From positions 1 through 12,281 of the forward strand of contig JBLINY010000127.1 in NCBI GenBank assembly GCA_047638695.1: DNA of 12,281 nt, read 5' to 3'. The stretch is from JAHECQ01 sp047638695 (GTDB taxonomy: Bacteria; Actinomycetota; Acidimicrobiia; Acidimicrobiales; SZUA-35). The position numbers and the translations under genes are program-made. The notes below the pieces were generated by a model that saw only the letters and a program-made list of their open reading frames with translations, ran no database searches and had not been told where the DNA came from. Positions 5,804 through 12,281 of this stretch are shown here, one piece after another (position 1 is the stretch's first letter; each line of letters opens with the position of its first letter).

Positions 5804-6991
5804 ATGACGCGCACGGTTGCCATTGCCGGATCAACTGGCTCGATCGGCACTCAGACACTCGAGGTCATCGCTGACGCGCCCGACGACTACCGGGTGCTGT
5901 CACTCAGCGCCGGCTCATCGGCCGACCAGCTGGTGGCTCAAGCCGAAGCGGTGCGGCCAGACACCGTGGTGATTGGTGACCCAGCGTTGGTCGATCAGGT
6001 TCGCGCTGGCGTCCCTGATGGCGTCATTGTGTTGTCTGGAGCCGAAGCAATGGCTGAATGTGCTCGCCAGGCCGACGTGACGGTGAATGGCATCGTTGGT
6101 TTTGCCGGTCTCGGCGTCACCTTGGCCTGCCTCGAGGCAGGGAAGCGGCTTGCTCTCGCCAACAAGGAGTCGCTGATAGCTGCCGGCCCGGTTGTGCAAC
6201 AAGCCCGACGCACGCCGGGCGCAGAACTTGTGCCGGTCGACTCCGAACACGCCGCCATTCATATGTGTTTGCGAGCGAACAACAACCGCTCGCAGGTGGC
6301 CAAGATCCAGCTAACTGCGTCCGGCGGTCCTTTCCGGGGTCGAAGTCGGGCCGAGCTGGACGCGGTCACGATTGACCAGGCGCTCGCCCATCCAACATGG
6401 TCGATGGGCCCCAAAATCACCATCGATTCGTCGACGCTGATGAACAAGGGCCTTGAGGTGATCGAAGCAAACGAACTCTTCGGATCGCCTGCCGGTGATT
6501 CCGGCTATGGCATCACCCTCGATGACGTCGAGGTGGTTGTGCATCCGCAGTCGATCGTGCATTCGATGGCGACGTTCTCTGATGGCGCCACGATTGCTCA
6601 ACTCTCGCTGCCCACCATGAAATTGCCGATCGGCTACGCCCTGGCCTACCCGGATCGGTACGAGACGGCCCACGGCGCGATCGATTGGGCGACACTTGGA
6701 TCGCTCGATTTTGAGGTGCCCGATCTCGAAGCGTTTCCTTGCTTGGCCTTGGCGTTCGAAGCAGGTCGTATGGGGGGCACTGCGCCTGCATGGCTGAACG
6801 CAGCCAACGAAATCGCGGTCGCAGCATTTCTCGATGAGCGGATCCGTTGGATCGACATCGCAAGGGTCAACGAAGAGGTACTCCGAGACCACGATGGCGC
6901 CGACGGATCTACGCTGGACGGTGTTTTGGAAGGCGATCATGAGGCGCGCTCTCTAGCCGATGGGATTGTGATCCAATTGGAGAAGCGATGA
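5804..6991 (+). CDS. dxr: 1-deoxy-D-xylulose 5-phosphate reductoisomerase
   Basis: 395 residues, the normal length. The enzyme converts DXP to 2-C-methyl-D-erythritol 4-phosphate with NADPH, the first committed step of the MEP isoprenoid pathway. GSTGSIG at 9-15 binds NADPH, and LANKESL is at 118-124. Metal ligands are D146 and E148 (VDSEHAAI) and E218 (MNKGLEVIEA). The substrate loop has H196, W199 and M201 (HPTWSMG), then VHPQSIVHSM. LPTMKLPI replaces the more usual PDM(R/K)xPI, with Thr for Asp. A stretch before VEVVVHPQ (GSPAGDSGYGITLDD) is a few residues longer than in E. coli. There is no clear ribosome binding site at the ATG. The stop overlaps the next gene as ATGA. Confidence 0.97.
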   Translation: MTRTVAIAGSTGSIGTQTLEVIADAPDDYRVLSLSAGSSADQLVAQAEAVRPDTVVIGDPALVDQVRAGVPDGVIVLSGAEAMAECARQADVTVNGIVGFAGLGVTLACLEAGKRLALANKESLIAAGPVVQQARRTPGAELVPVDSEHAAIHMCLRANNNRSQVAKIQLTASGGPFRGRSRAELDAVTIDQALAHPTWSMGPKITIDSSTLMNKGLEVIEANELFGSPAGDSGYGITLDDVEVVVHPQSIVHSMATFSDGATIAQLSLPTMKLPIGYALAYPDRYETAHGAIDWATLGSLDFEVPDLEAFPCLALAFEAGRMGGTAPAWLNAANEIAVAAFLDERIRWIDIARVNEEVLRDHDGADGSTLDGVLEGDHEARSLADGIVIQLEKR

Positions 6992-8313
6992 CCGACACCG
7001 ATCAAACCAATCTCGAAGCAGCCGACGAGTCCGACAAGACGCCATGGGTCATGCGCGAACCCGCGGAACGAGCTGAAGGCGAGGAAGCCAACAACCCGAT
7101 CGGGTTACTGGTGTTACTCGGGCTGCTCGGGTTTCTCTGGTACGCCGCCAGCTTCCGTCATCTTCTGTTCGTGTTTGGTCTGATCATCATGGTCGCGCTT
7201 CATGAACTCGGTCATTTCATGACCGCCCGGTGGACCGGTATGAAGGCCAGCCAGTTCTTCATCGGTTTCGGACCCCGTATCTGGTCGATGCGTCGTGGGG
7301 AGACGGAGTACGGCCTGCGTGCCATCCCTGCCGGAGCCTTTGTTCGTATTCATGGCATGAATAACCTCGATCCGGTCGATGATCCGGTCGATGCACCGCG
7401 GGCATACATGAACAAGTCCTACCCGCGACGAATGCTCGTGATCACTGCGGGATCGATGATGCACTTCATCCAGGCGGTGTTGTTGTTCGTTTTCGCCTTC
7501 TCGGTGCTCGGAACCGTCGATCCTGACAGTGAGTGGGAGATTTCCCTCATCTCAGGTGTGGACTTGCTCGAGGACAGCACCGTCACCCGTGAGGTGCCAG
7601 CAGTCGAAGCCGGCCTGCAACCGGGTGACCGAATTGTCACCGTCGATGGAGTCGACACGTCGGTCTTTGCCGATCTCCGTGACTACGTGCAAGCTCGGCC
7701 AGGCCGCGACGTTGTGCTGTCCATCGAAAAGGCTGACGGTTCGCTCGTCGAGGTCGTCAGCACGCTCACGTCGGTCCCAGCGCAAGACGATCCAGACACC
7801 GAGGTCGGTTTCCTCGGTATCAGGCCATCATTCGCCGATCGAGAACGAGCTGGCCCCTGGGTCGGCATCAAGGAATTCGGTCTGGCCATGAAAACGGGAA
7901 TCACGACCATCCCGAGTTTCTTTGCTCCCGACAGGCTGGCGAATCTTGGCAATCTGGTCTTCCAGGGCTCTGAAGACGTCGCTCTGACAAGCGACGAGGC
8001 GGCCGAGCGGCCTATCTCGCTCGTTGGAGCGGTGCGCATCGCCGGCAATGAAGATTTCGACTGGTTCGCTCCGATTGCCTTCCTGGGGTTCATCAACGTC
8101 TTCGTTGGGTTGGTCAATCTCGTACCGCTCATGCCGCTTGACGGGGGTCACGCGGCCATCGCCACGTACGAGCGAATTCGTTCGATTCGGCGCGACCGCC
8201 CCTATCAGGCAGATGTCGCCAAGTTGCTACCGCTCACGTACGGCGTGGTCGCTCTACTCGCCTTCTTGTTCCTGAGCACGGTGTGGCTCGACATCGTTCG
8301 ACCGATCGGCTGA
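6988..8313 (+). CDS. Site-2 protease, M50 family, PDZ-containing (RseP/Rip1-like)
   Basis: 441 residues. Site-2 proteases cut transmembrane segments, typically of anti-sigma factors, to release membrane-stress responses. HELGH at 72-76 gives two zinc His and the catalytic Glu; the third ligand is D385 in PLMPLDGGH. FGPRIWSMRRGETEYGLRAI follows the first motif, as in the family. A PDZ domain spans about 200-262 (EAGLQPGDRIVTVDG). Hydrophobic segments are at about 38-54, 58-71, 150-175, 360-383 and 415-434. The first 37 residues are polar and acidic and should lie in the cytoplasm. The start overlaps the dxr stop, implying coupling; dxr followed by this protease is a common arrangement. The substrate cannot be told from the sequence. 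Confidence 0.94.
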   Translation: MTDTDQTNLEAADESDKTPWVMREPAERAEGEEANNPIGLLVLLGLLGFLWYAASFRHLLFVFGLIIMVALHELGHFMTARWTGMKASQFFIGFGPRIWSMRRGETEYGLRAIPAGAFVRIHGMNNLDPVDDPVDAPRAYMNKSYPRRMLVITAGSMMHFIQAVLLFVFAFSVLGTVDPDSEWEISLISGVDLLEDSTVTREVPAVEAGLQPGDRIVTVDGVDTSVFADLRDYVQARPGRDVVLSIEKADGSLVEVVSTLTSVPAQDDPDTEVGFLGIRPSFADRERAGPWVGIKEFGLAMKTGITTIPSFFAPDRLANLGNLVFQGSEDVALTSDEAAERPISLVGAVRIAGNEDFDWFAPIAFLGFINVFVGLVNLVPLMPLDGGHAAIATYERIRSIRRDRPYQADVAKLLPLTYGVVALLAFLFLSTVWLDIVRPIG

Positions 8314-8320
8314 TCACCTG

Positions 8321-9562
8321 ATGGACGCCGGCACCGTTGAGTTCCCCCGTAAGAAGACCCGTCAGATCATGGTCGGCGATGTCCCCGTAGGCGGGGGCGC
8401 ACCGATCACGGTGCAGTCGATGACCATCACCAAGACCGCCGACGCCGAGGCCACGCTTCAGCAGATTTACGCCCTGGCGGCGGCGGGTGCCGACATCGTT
8501 CGATGCACCTGCAACGAACCCGAGGCATCGGTCGGCCTAGCCCGCATCGTGCCCCGTAGCCCGGTTCCGATCGTGGCCGACATTCATCACCAGTATCGGC
8601 GGGCTCTGGAGGCGCTCGAGGCCGGCGTGCACTGTCTGCGGCTGAACCCCGGCAACATACGGAAGCCGGAGCACATCAAGGCCGTTGCCATGGAGGCCAA
8701 AGACCGGAATGTCCCGATCCGCATCGGCGTGAACGGTGGCAGCCTCGATCCCAAGCTTTACGAGAAGTATGGCGGCACCGTTACGCCCGAAGCCATGGTC
8801 GAATCGGCCAAGCAGGAGATCGGGTACTTCGAGGACGTTGGCTTCGACCTAATCAAGATCTCGGTCAAGGCGTCAAACGTTCCTTTGATGATCGAGGCGT
8901 ATCGCCAGCTATCGGAAGTTACCGATTTCCCGCTTCACCTCGGCGTCACCGAAGCAGGCCCACCACCGAACGGCATCATGAAAGCCACTGCGGGCATCGC
9001 GACCCTGCTGGCCGAGGGCATCGGCGACACCATCCGCTACTCGCTCACCTCCGATCCGGTCGACGAGGCCAGGCTGGGGCGGGCGCTGCTCGAGTCGTTC
9101 GGTCTCCGCGAGCGCAAGAACGTTGACCTCATCGCCTGCCCTTCGTGCGGTCGGGCCGAAATCGACGTGTACAAAATTGCGGCGGACGCTCAAGATGCCT
9201 TCGCTGACCGCCAGATCCCGCTGCAGGTGGCCGTGATGGGCTGCGTCGTGAACGGGCCAGGCGAGGCACGCGATGCCGACATCGGCATCGCGGCAGGCAA
9301 CAAGCGGGGGCACCTCTTTGTGAAGGGCACCAACGTTGCCGTGGTCCCCGAGGACGAGATGGTGGCAACGCTCGTTGAATGGGCCGAGTTCATCACCGAA
9401 GAGGGCATTGATGCCGCCATGGATCGGGCTAAGGCATCAGCGCCGGCCGCTCGTCGCGCAGCTGAGGAAGATCGTCAGCGCAATCTGAACGAGAAGGGCG
9501 ACGACGCCAACAACACCGAACAACTCGTCGAACTGATGCGCAATGCCAAGGCTAAGCCCTAG
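8321..9562 (+). CDS. ispG: 4-hydroxy-3-methylbut-2-en-1-yl diphosphate synthase
   Basis: 413 residues. IspG converts 2-C-methyl-D-erythritol 2,4-cyclodiphosphate to HMBPP, the penultimate MEP-pathway step, using a [4Fe-4S] cluster. The TIM-barrel part starts with PITVQSMT at 28-35 and includes VADIHHQYRRALEA and RLNPGNI (107-113). Cluster ligands are C273 and C276 (CPSCGR), C308 (MGCVVNGPGE) and E315. The last 40 or so residues (from about 372) form a charged, Ala-rich tail beyond the usual end. Only seven bases separate it from the protease gene, with no strong ribosome binding site, so translation may depend on coupling. It ends 19 bases from a convergent reverse-strand pseudogene, with no obvious terminator between them. 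Confidence 0.96.
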   Translation: MDAGTVEFPRKKTRQIMVGDVPVGGGAPITVQSMTITKTADAEATLQQIYALAAAGADIVRCTCNEPEASVGLARIVPRSPVPIVADIHHQYRRALEALEAGVHCLRLNPGNIRKPEHIKAVAMEAKDRNVPIRIGVNGGSLDPKLYEKYGGTVTPEAMVESAKQEIGYFEDVGFDLIKISVKASNVPLMIEAYRQLSEVTDFPLHLGVTEAGPPPNGIMKATAGIATLLAEGIGDTIRYSLTSDPVDEARLGRALLESFGLRERKNVDLIACPSCGRAEIDVYKIAADAQDAFADRQIPLQVAVMGCVVNGPGEARDADIGIAAGNKRGHLFVKGTNVAVVPEDEMVATLVEWAEFITEEGIDAAMDRAKASAPAARRAAEEDRQRNLNEKGDDANNTEQLVELMRNAKAKP

Positions 9563-9581
9563 GCGAGAGCGGCTGCCCGAT

Positions 9582-10282
9582 CTAACGAATGAGGGCGCCG
9601 CCCTGGATGACCATCAGACGATCGGCTTCTGAGAGCAGGCTGGGGTCGATGAGCGGGTCACCGTCGACAATAAGAAGGTCTCCGAAAGCACCGGGCGCGA
9701 CCACGCCCAGTTTGCCAGTCAGACCAAGTATCTCGGCGTTGACCGACGTTGCCTGCTGCAGGATTTCGAGCGGACTGAAGACCTCTCGGCGCAGCTTGAT
9801 TTCGTCAAAGAGGTAGTCATCCCAAGGTGAGAAAACCATGTCGGTGCCGAAGCCGACCTTCGTTCCCGCTTCCCGCAGATGGGCGAGCGCCTCGTGAGCT
9901 CCGGCGAGTACGACGGCGCTCTTCTCGACTGCCATTTGGTTCAATCCGATTTCGTCTGCGGCCTCGACCATGCGCTGGTAAATCACCATGGTTGGTACCA
10001 CATAGACGCCGGCCTCGGCGCAGAGTTCGGCCGTAGGAGCATCGATCAAATTTGCGTGTTCGATGGTTCGGACACCCGCCTCGACGCAGCGAACGATGGC
10101 CTCCGACGTGATGGCGTGGGCGGCCACATATCGATGGCGGGCACGTAGGTGGGGGCGTGAAGATCGGGTCCGATCTCGACGATGGCGTTGTTTTCGACAC
10201 GCACATCGGTGGGTTCACCCCGGCCGGGGTTCACGCCGTCAAAGATCAGCGCGTCGCGAATGATCAGTGAGTGGGCGTTCAT
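9582..10282 (-). pseudogene. Amidohydrolase with large internal deletion and frameshift
   Basis: Two reverse-strand pieces in different frames together look like one imidazolonepropionase/prolidase-type amidohydrolase. The 5' piece from ATG at 10282 (MNAHSLIIRDALIFDGVNPG, then AIVEIGPDLHAP, VPAIDM) is the N-terminal beta-sandwich strand set. The 3' piece (10127-9582) carries AHAITSEAI, IEHANLID, FGTDMVFSPWDD, EILQQATSVNAEILGL and GDLLIVDGDPL. Missing between them is the central part with the HxH metal motif and the metal-bridging Lys, perhaps 150-170 residues judged from the usual length of about 400. The junction is near 10125-10138 and shifts the frame, so no full-length product is possible. 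The fragments might be expressed but could not form an active site. The start overlaps the restored stop of the gene before it (ATGA, 10279-10282). Confidence 0.8.
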
Positions 10283-10309
10283 CTGGGATCGCCATCCTTC
10301 TCACTGGCC

Positions 10310-10339
10310 TCTACCTGGCTGGGATCTACTTGGCTGGGG
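10310..10339. repeat. Imperfect 15-bp tandem duplication
   Basis: Two adjacent 15-bp units read on the reverse strand as PSQVD and PSQVE in the restored frame of the small coiled-coil gene. The unit length keeps that frame, in keeping with a coding tail. Confidence 0.6.
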
Positions 10340-10607
10340 TGCACCTCGATGGCGTCCTTGAGCTCGGCGCTGGCATCGGCGTGCGCTGCGCTGCGCTGCG
10401 CTCGATTTTCTCCCGAACGGCGTCGAGCCCGCTGCTTTGGTCGATCTCGTCTTGGAGCATGTCCAGCCGTTCGCTCGGTGATGCGGCGAGTTCGCGTTCT
10501 TTCCGGCCGAGATCGACGTCGAGTCGCTGCTCTAGCTGGTCGACCGCAGCCTTAGCATCGGTCGCTTCTTGTTTGAAACACGACGTGATGCCGCTCAGTA
10601 GCCCCAT
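10326..10607 (-). CDS. Small charged coiled-coil protein, frame probably shifted at a TGCGC tract
   Basis: As read, 93 residues from ATG at 10607, with AGGA seven bases upstream. Residues 1-73 look like a real protein: MGLLSGITSC, then long amphipathic helices rich in Glu, Lys, Gln and Leu (AAVDQLEQRLDVDLGRKERE, ERLDMLQDEIDQ). After residue 73 the frame passes through a pentanucleotide repeat and the product becomes RTPMPAPSSRTPSRCTPAK, unlike coding sequence. In another frame the same DNA reads ADASAELKDAIEVHPSQVD and on to ..EKDGDPR, with GC-rich third positions, and stops at 10279 in an ATGA overlap with the next gene. So the ancestral gene was probably 107 residues spanning 10279-10607. 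I recognise no family; function unknown. Confidence 0.7.
   Translation of the reverse strand: MGLLSGITSCFKQEATDAKAAVDQLEQRLDVDLGRKERELAASPSERLDMLQDEIDQSSGLDAVREKIERSAAQRTPMPAPSSRTPSRCTPAK
10382..10402. repeat. Pentanucleotide microsatellite (TGCGC), four full copies
   Basis: Perfect TGCGC units at 10382, 10387, 10392 and 10397 plus a final T. The tract lies inside the reverse-strand coiled-coil gene. Five is not a multiple of three, so any one-unit change shifts the frame. Losing one unit, or gaining two, would join the good upstream and downstream frames. Confidence 0.95.
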
Positions 10608-10674
10608 GGTGGAATCCTACGGCTATCGTAACGACACATGCCGTAACGCAGGGGATTGCCCTTGTCGTCTGTTG

Positions 10675-10704
10675 GGCGTGGGCTTTGCCCACGCCTTTGC
10701 TTTT
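10675..10704 (+). terminator. Intrinsic terminator or attenuator in the rimP-nusA leader
   Basis: A perfect 9-bp stem, GGCGTGGGC with GCCCACGCC, closes a three-base TTT loop at 10675-10695. It is followed by TTTGCTTTT at 10696-10704. The T-rich side is on the forward strand only, so it would stop rightward transcription. The genes just to the left point the other way, so the most likely transcript to meet it is the rimP leader, 55 bases before the start codon. Confidence 0.75.
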
Positions 10705-10745
10705 GCCAGATCGCTCATCTTTGGCCCCCGCACCGGGGTAGTAGG

Positions 10746-10751
10746 AGGAGG
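10746..10751 (+). promoter_or_regulatory. Strong ribosome binding site of rimP
   Basis: A full consensus AGGAGG, within a longer AGGAGGAGGTG run (10743-10753), lies eight bases before the ATG at 10760. It is the best Shine-Dalgarno sequence in the window. The small hairpin at 10726-10738 lies just upstream of it. Confidence 0.85.
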
Positions 10752-10759
10752 TGTAACCC

Positions 10760-11392
10760 ATGGGAGTACCTGAAACCGTCACGGAATTGCTCGAGCCGGT
10801 ATTGGCGACCCTTGGTGTTGAGCTGTTCGACGTCGAATGGGCTGGGTCGACACTGCGGATCATTATTGATGCTGATGAAGGCGTAACTACCGATCAGCTG
10901 ACCAAGGTCAACCGCATGGCATCCCCGATTCTCGACCAGCATGATCCCATCCCCGGCCGATACACCCTCGAAGTCTCGAGCCCTGGCGTCGAGCGCAACC
11001 TCACTCGTCTCGATCATTTTAATAAGGCGATAGGCGAGCAGGTTGTGGTGAAGCTAAATCCGGGAACTGATCCCCGCCGGGTTAAGGGGACATTGCTCGA
11101 AGCCGATGCCGCTCGCCTCGTAATTGACGTTGTCGAGGTTGATGGCAACCCGCTGAAGGCCACTGAGCGGCACGAGTTACAACAGGCCGACGTGGCAAAG
11201 GCACGCACCGTGTTCGAATGGGGTCCCAAACCCAAGCCCGGTGGCAAGCAGAACCAAAAGGGCAAGCAAGCGAAGAAGTCTGGGCCATCTGATCCGGTGG
11301 CCCAGAAGAAAAACGATCCGGGCGAGTCGAAGAAGTCGCCCAAGAAGAGCCAATCTCACACCACTAACGAGCCAAAGAGAGAAGCGTCATGA
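10760..11392 (+). CDS. rimP: Ribosome maturation factor RimP with lysine-rich tail
   Basis: 210 residues; most RimP proteins have about 150-170. RimP binds the free 30S subunit and helps its late assembly. The N-terminal alpha/beta domain runs from 1 to about 83 and ends in the family hallmark YTLEVSSPGVERNL at 68-81. The C-terminal SH3-like domain follows (VVVKLN, VKGTLLEAD, VIDVVEVDG). Residues 157-210 form an added hydrophilic tail with 14 Lys and few hydrophobic residues (KPKPGGKQNQKGKQAKKSG and on), probably disordered and RNA-binding. The stop overlaps the nusA start (ATGA at 11389-11392). The rimP-nusA order is conserved across bacteria. Confidence 0.95.
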   Translation: MGVPETVTELLEPVLATLGVELFDVEWAGSTLRIIIDADEGVTTDQLTKVNRMASPILDQHDPIPGRYTLEVSSPGVERNLTRLDHFNKAIGEQVVVKLNPGTDPRRVKGTLLEADAARLVIDVVEVDGNPLKATERHELQQADVAKARTVFEWGPKPKPGGKQNQKGKQAKKSGPSDPVAQKKNDPGESKKSPKKSQSHTTNEPKREAS

Positions 11393-12281
11393 GTAACGAG
11401 ATGACCGAAGCACTCGCCGCGCTGGCCGAAGAACGCGGCATTACGATCGAGAAGCTCTTCGGGATCATGGCCAACGCCATGGAGGCGGCCTACAAGAAAA
11501 ATACCGATGCTTACGAGTACGCCTGGGTCACCATCGATCCCAGTTCATTCGACATCAAGGTGTTCGCCCAGGACCTTGACGAAGATGGTGAGCCCTACGG
11601 CCCTGAACTCGACGTCACTCCCGACAACTTCGGGCGCATCGCGGCTCAGACAACGAAGCAGATCCTGATGCAGGGCATTCGTGAAGAAGAGCGAGAGATG
11701 AAGTACGAGGAGTACGCAGGGCGTGAAGGTGACATCGTCACCGGCATTGTTCAGCAGACCGACTCGCGCTACACCCTGCTCGATCTTGGACGGGTGGAAG
11801 CGTTGCTGCCGCAGGCTGAGCAGGTCTCGATTGGCCCACGGCCCGAGGCCGGAACGCGCCACAAAGCCTACATTGTCGAGGTTCGTCGGACGGCCAAAGG
11901 CCCCCAGATTGTTGTGAGTCGCACGCACCCTGGCCTGATCAAACGTCTCTTTGAGCTCGAAGTCCCAGAGATCGCCGACGGCATCGTCGAACTTAAGGCA
12001 GTCGCTCGCGAGCCCGGACACCGCACCAAGATTGCGGTCTACTCGAACGACCAGAACGTCGATCCTGTTGGCGCTTGCGTCGGTGCCCGTGGTTCACGGG
12101 TCCGAATGGTCGTGAACGAACTGAATGGCGAAAAAGTCGACATTATTCCGTACTCCGACGACCCTTATGAATTCGTGGCCAAGGCGCTGTCGCCGGCCAA
12201 GGTGAAAGAAGTTCGGATCGACGAGATGTCGGGGACGGCGACGGTGATCGTCCCCGATTTCCAGTTGTCGCTTGCCATAGG
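11389..12281 (+). CDS. nusA: Transcription termination/antitermination factor NusA (3' end outside window)
   Basis: The first 297 residues are visible; the frame is still open at the window end. NusA binds RNA polymerase and controls pausing, intrinsic termination and rRNA antitermination. Residues 1-105 are the polymerase-binding N-terminal domain (EALAALAEERGITIEKLF, then AMEAAYKK). An S1 domain lies at about 109-176 (GDIVTGIVQQTDSRYTLLDL, EALLP). The first KH domain includes VGACVGARGSRVRMVV at 227-242, followed by GEKVDII. The second KH domain has just begun at the window edge (VKEVRIDE, TATVIVPD). The start overlaps the rimP stop, so the pair is translationally coupled. The hairpin in the rimP leader could place the operon under NusA's own control; this is inference. 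Confidence 0.96.
   Translation, partial: MSNEMTEALAALAEERGITIEKLFGIMANAMEAAYKKNTDAYEYAWVTIDPSSFDIKVFAQDLDEDGEPYGPELDVTPDNFGRIAAQTTKQILMQGIREEEREMKYEEYAGREGDIVTGIVQQTDSRYTLLDLGRVEALLPQAEQVSIGPRPEAGTRHKAYIVEVRRTAKGPQIVVSRTHPGLIKRLFELEVPEIADGIVELKAVAREPGHRTKIAVYSNDQNVDPVGACVGARGSRVRMVVNELNGEKVDIIPYSDDPYEFVAKALSPAKVKEVRIDEMSGTATVIVPDFQLSLAI

Larger units (their letters stand above)
10608..10759. other. Divergent intergenic region and rimP leader
   Basis: 152 bp between the divergent coiled-coil gene and rimP. It contains two copies of CGTAACG, 15 bp apart (10627-10633 and 10642-10648), a terminator-like hairpin (10675-10704), a small CCCCG/CGGGG hairpin (10726-10738) and a strong ribosome binding site. 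Promoters for both directions must lie here, or further out, but no convincing -35/-10 pair is visible on either strand. Confidence 0.5.

Noticed and set aside
5796..5806. Alternative ATG for dxr at 5796
   Set aside because: It is out of frame and reaches a stop after three codons.
9563..9581. Bidirectional terminator between ispG and the amidohydrolase remnant
   Set aside because: The 19-base gap and its flanks show no stable hairpin or T-run.
10267..10773. Forward frame across the coiled-coil gene and into rimP
   Set aside because: It is Ser/Arg-rich with no domain, runs antisense to a better gene, and overlaps the rimP leader hairpin and start.

Overview
The window is a GC-rich bacterial housekeeping region, almost certainly from an actinobacterium. 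Class Acidimicrobiia is my best guess, made from gene order and protein style, not from any search. The clearest pointers are the order M23-like protein - rpsB - tsf - pyrH - frr - cdsA - dxr - M50 protease - ispG - (interruption) - rimP - nusA, the S2 N-terminus (TAVVTMKQLLEAGVHFGHQ), frequent GTG/TTG starts, and four-base ATGA stop/start overlaps.

Layout. Bases 1-148 hold the 3' end of an unidentified gene whose C-terminus is a perfect 27-bp (nine-residue) tandem repeat. An exported, degenerate M23/LytM-like protein follows (182-697), then a 179-bp gap with a possible promoter. Next comes a translation block: rpsB (877-1923, long Ala/Glu/Pro tail), tsf, pyrH (TTG start) and frr, with pyrH and frr overlapping. 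A 125-bp gap leads to cdsA (4245-5720), which carries an acidic extension of about 225 residues before its membrane domain. A degenerate 16-bp repeat array separates cdsA from dxr. The genes dxr, rseP-like site-2 protease and ispG then run almost without gaps (5804-9562). Together these genes cover ribosome and translation factors, UMP phosphorylation, CDP-diacylglycerol synthesis and two steps of the MEP isoprenoid pathway.

Between ispG and rimP lies a reverse-strand two-gene unit (9582-10607) that appears to be decaying. The leading gene, a small coiled-coil protein, is out of frame at a TGCGC pentanucleotide tract. Removing one 5-bp unit would restore a 107-residue frame that ends in an ATGA overlap with the second gene. 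The second gene is an amidohydrolase with its middle deleted and its halves in different frames. This is the least ordinary part of the window.

A strong hairpin followed by a T-rich run (10675-10704) sits in the leader of rimP-nusA. The upstream genes there are divergent, so it looks like a transcription attenuator for that operon. The operon itself begins at 10760 with rimP (lysine-rich tail) and runs into nusA, which is cut off by the window end. I found no tRNA, rRNA, CRISPR array, insertion sequence or clear new defence system. The most unusual signals are the slippage tract, the amidohydrolase deletion, the rimP leader hairpin and the repeat arrays.
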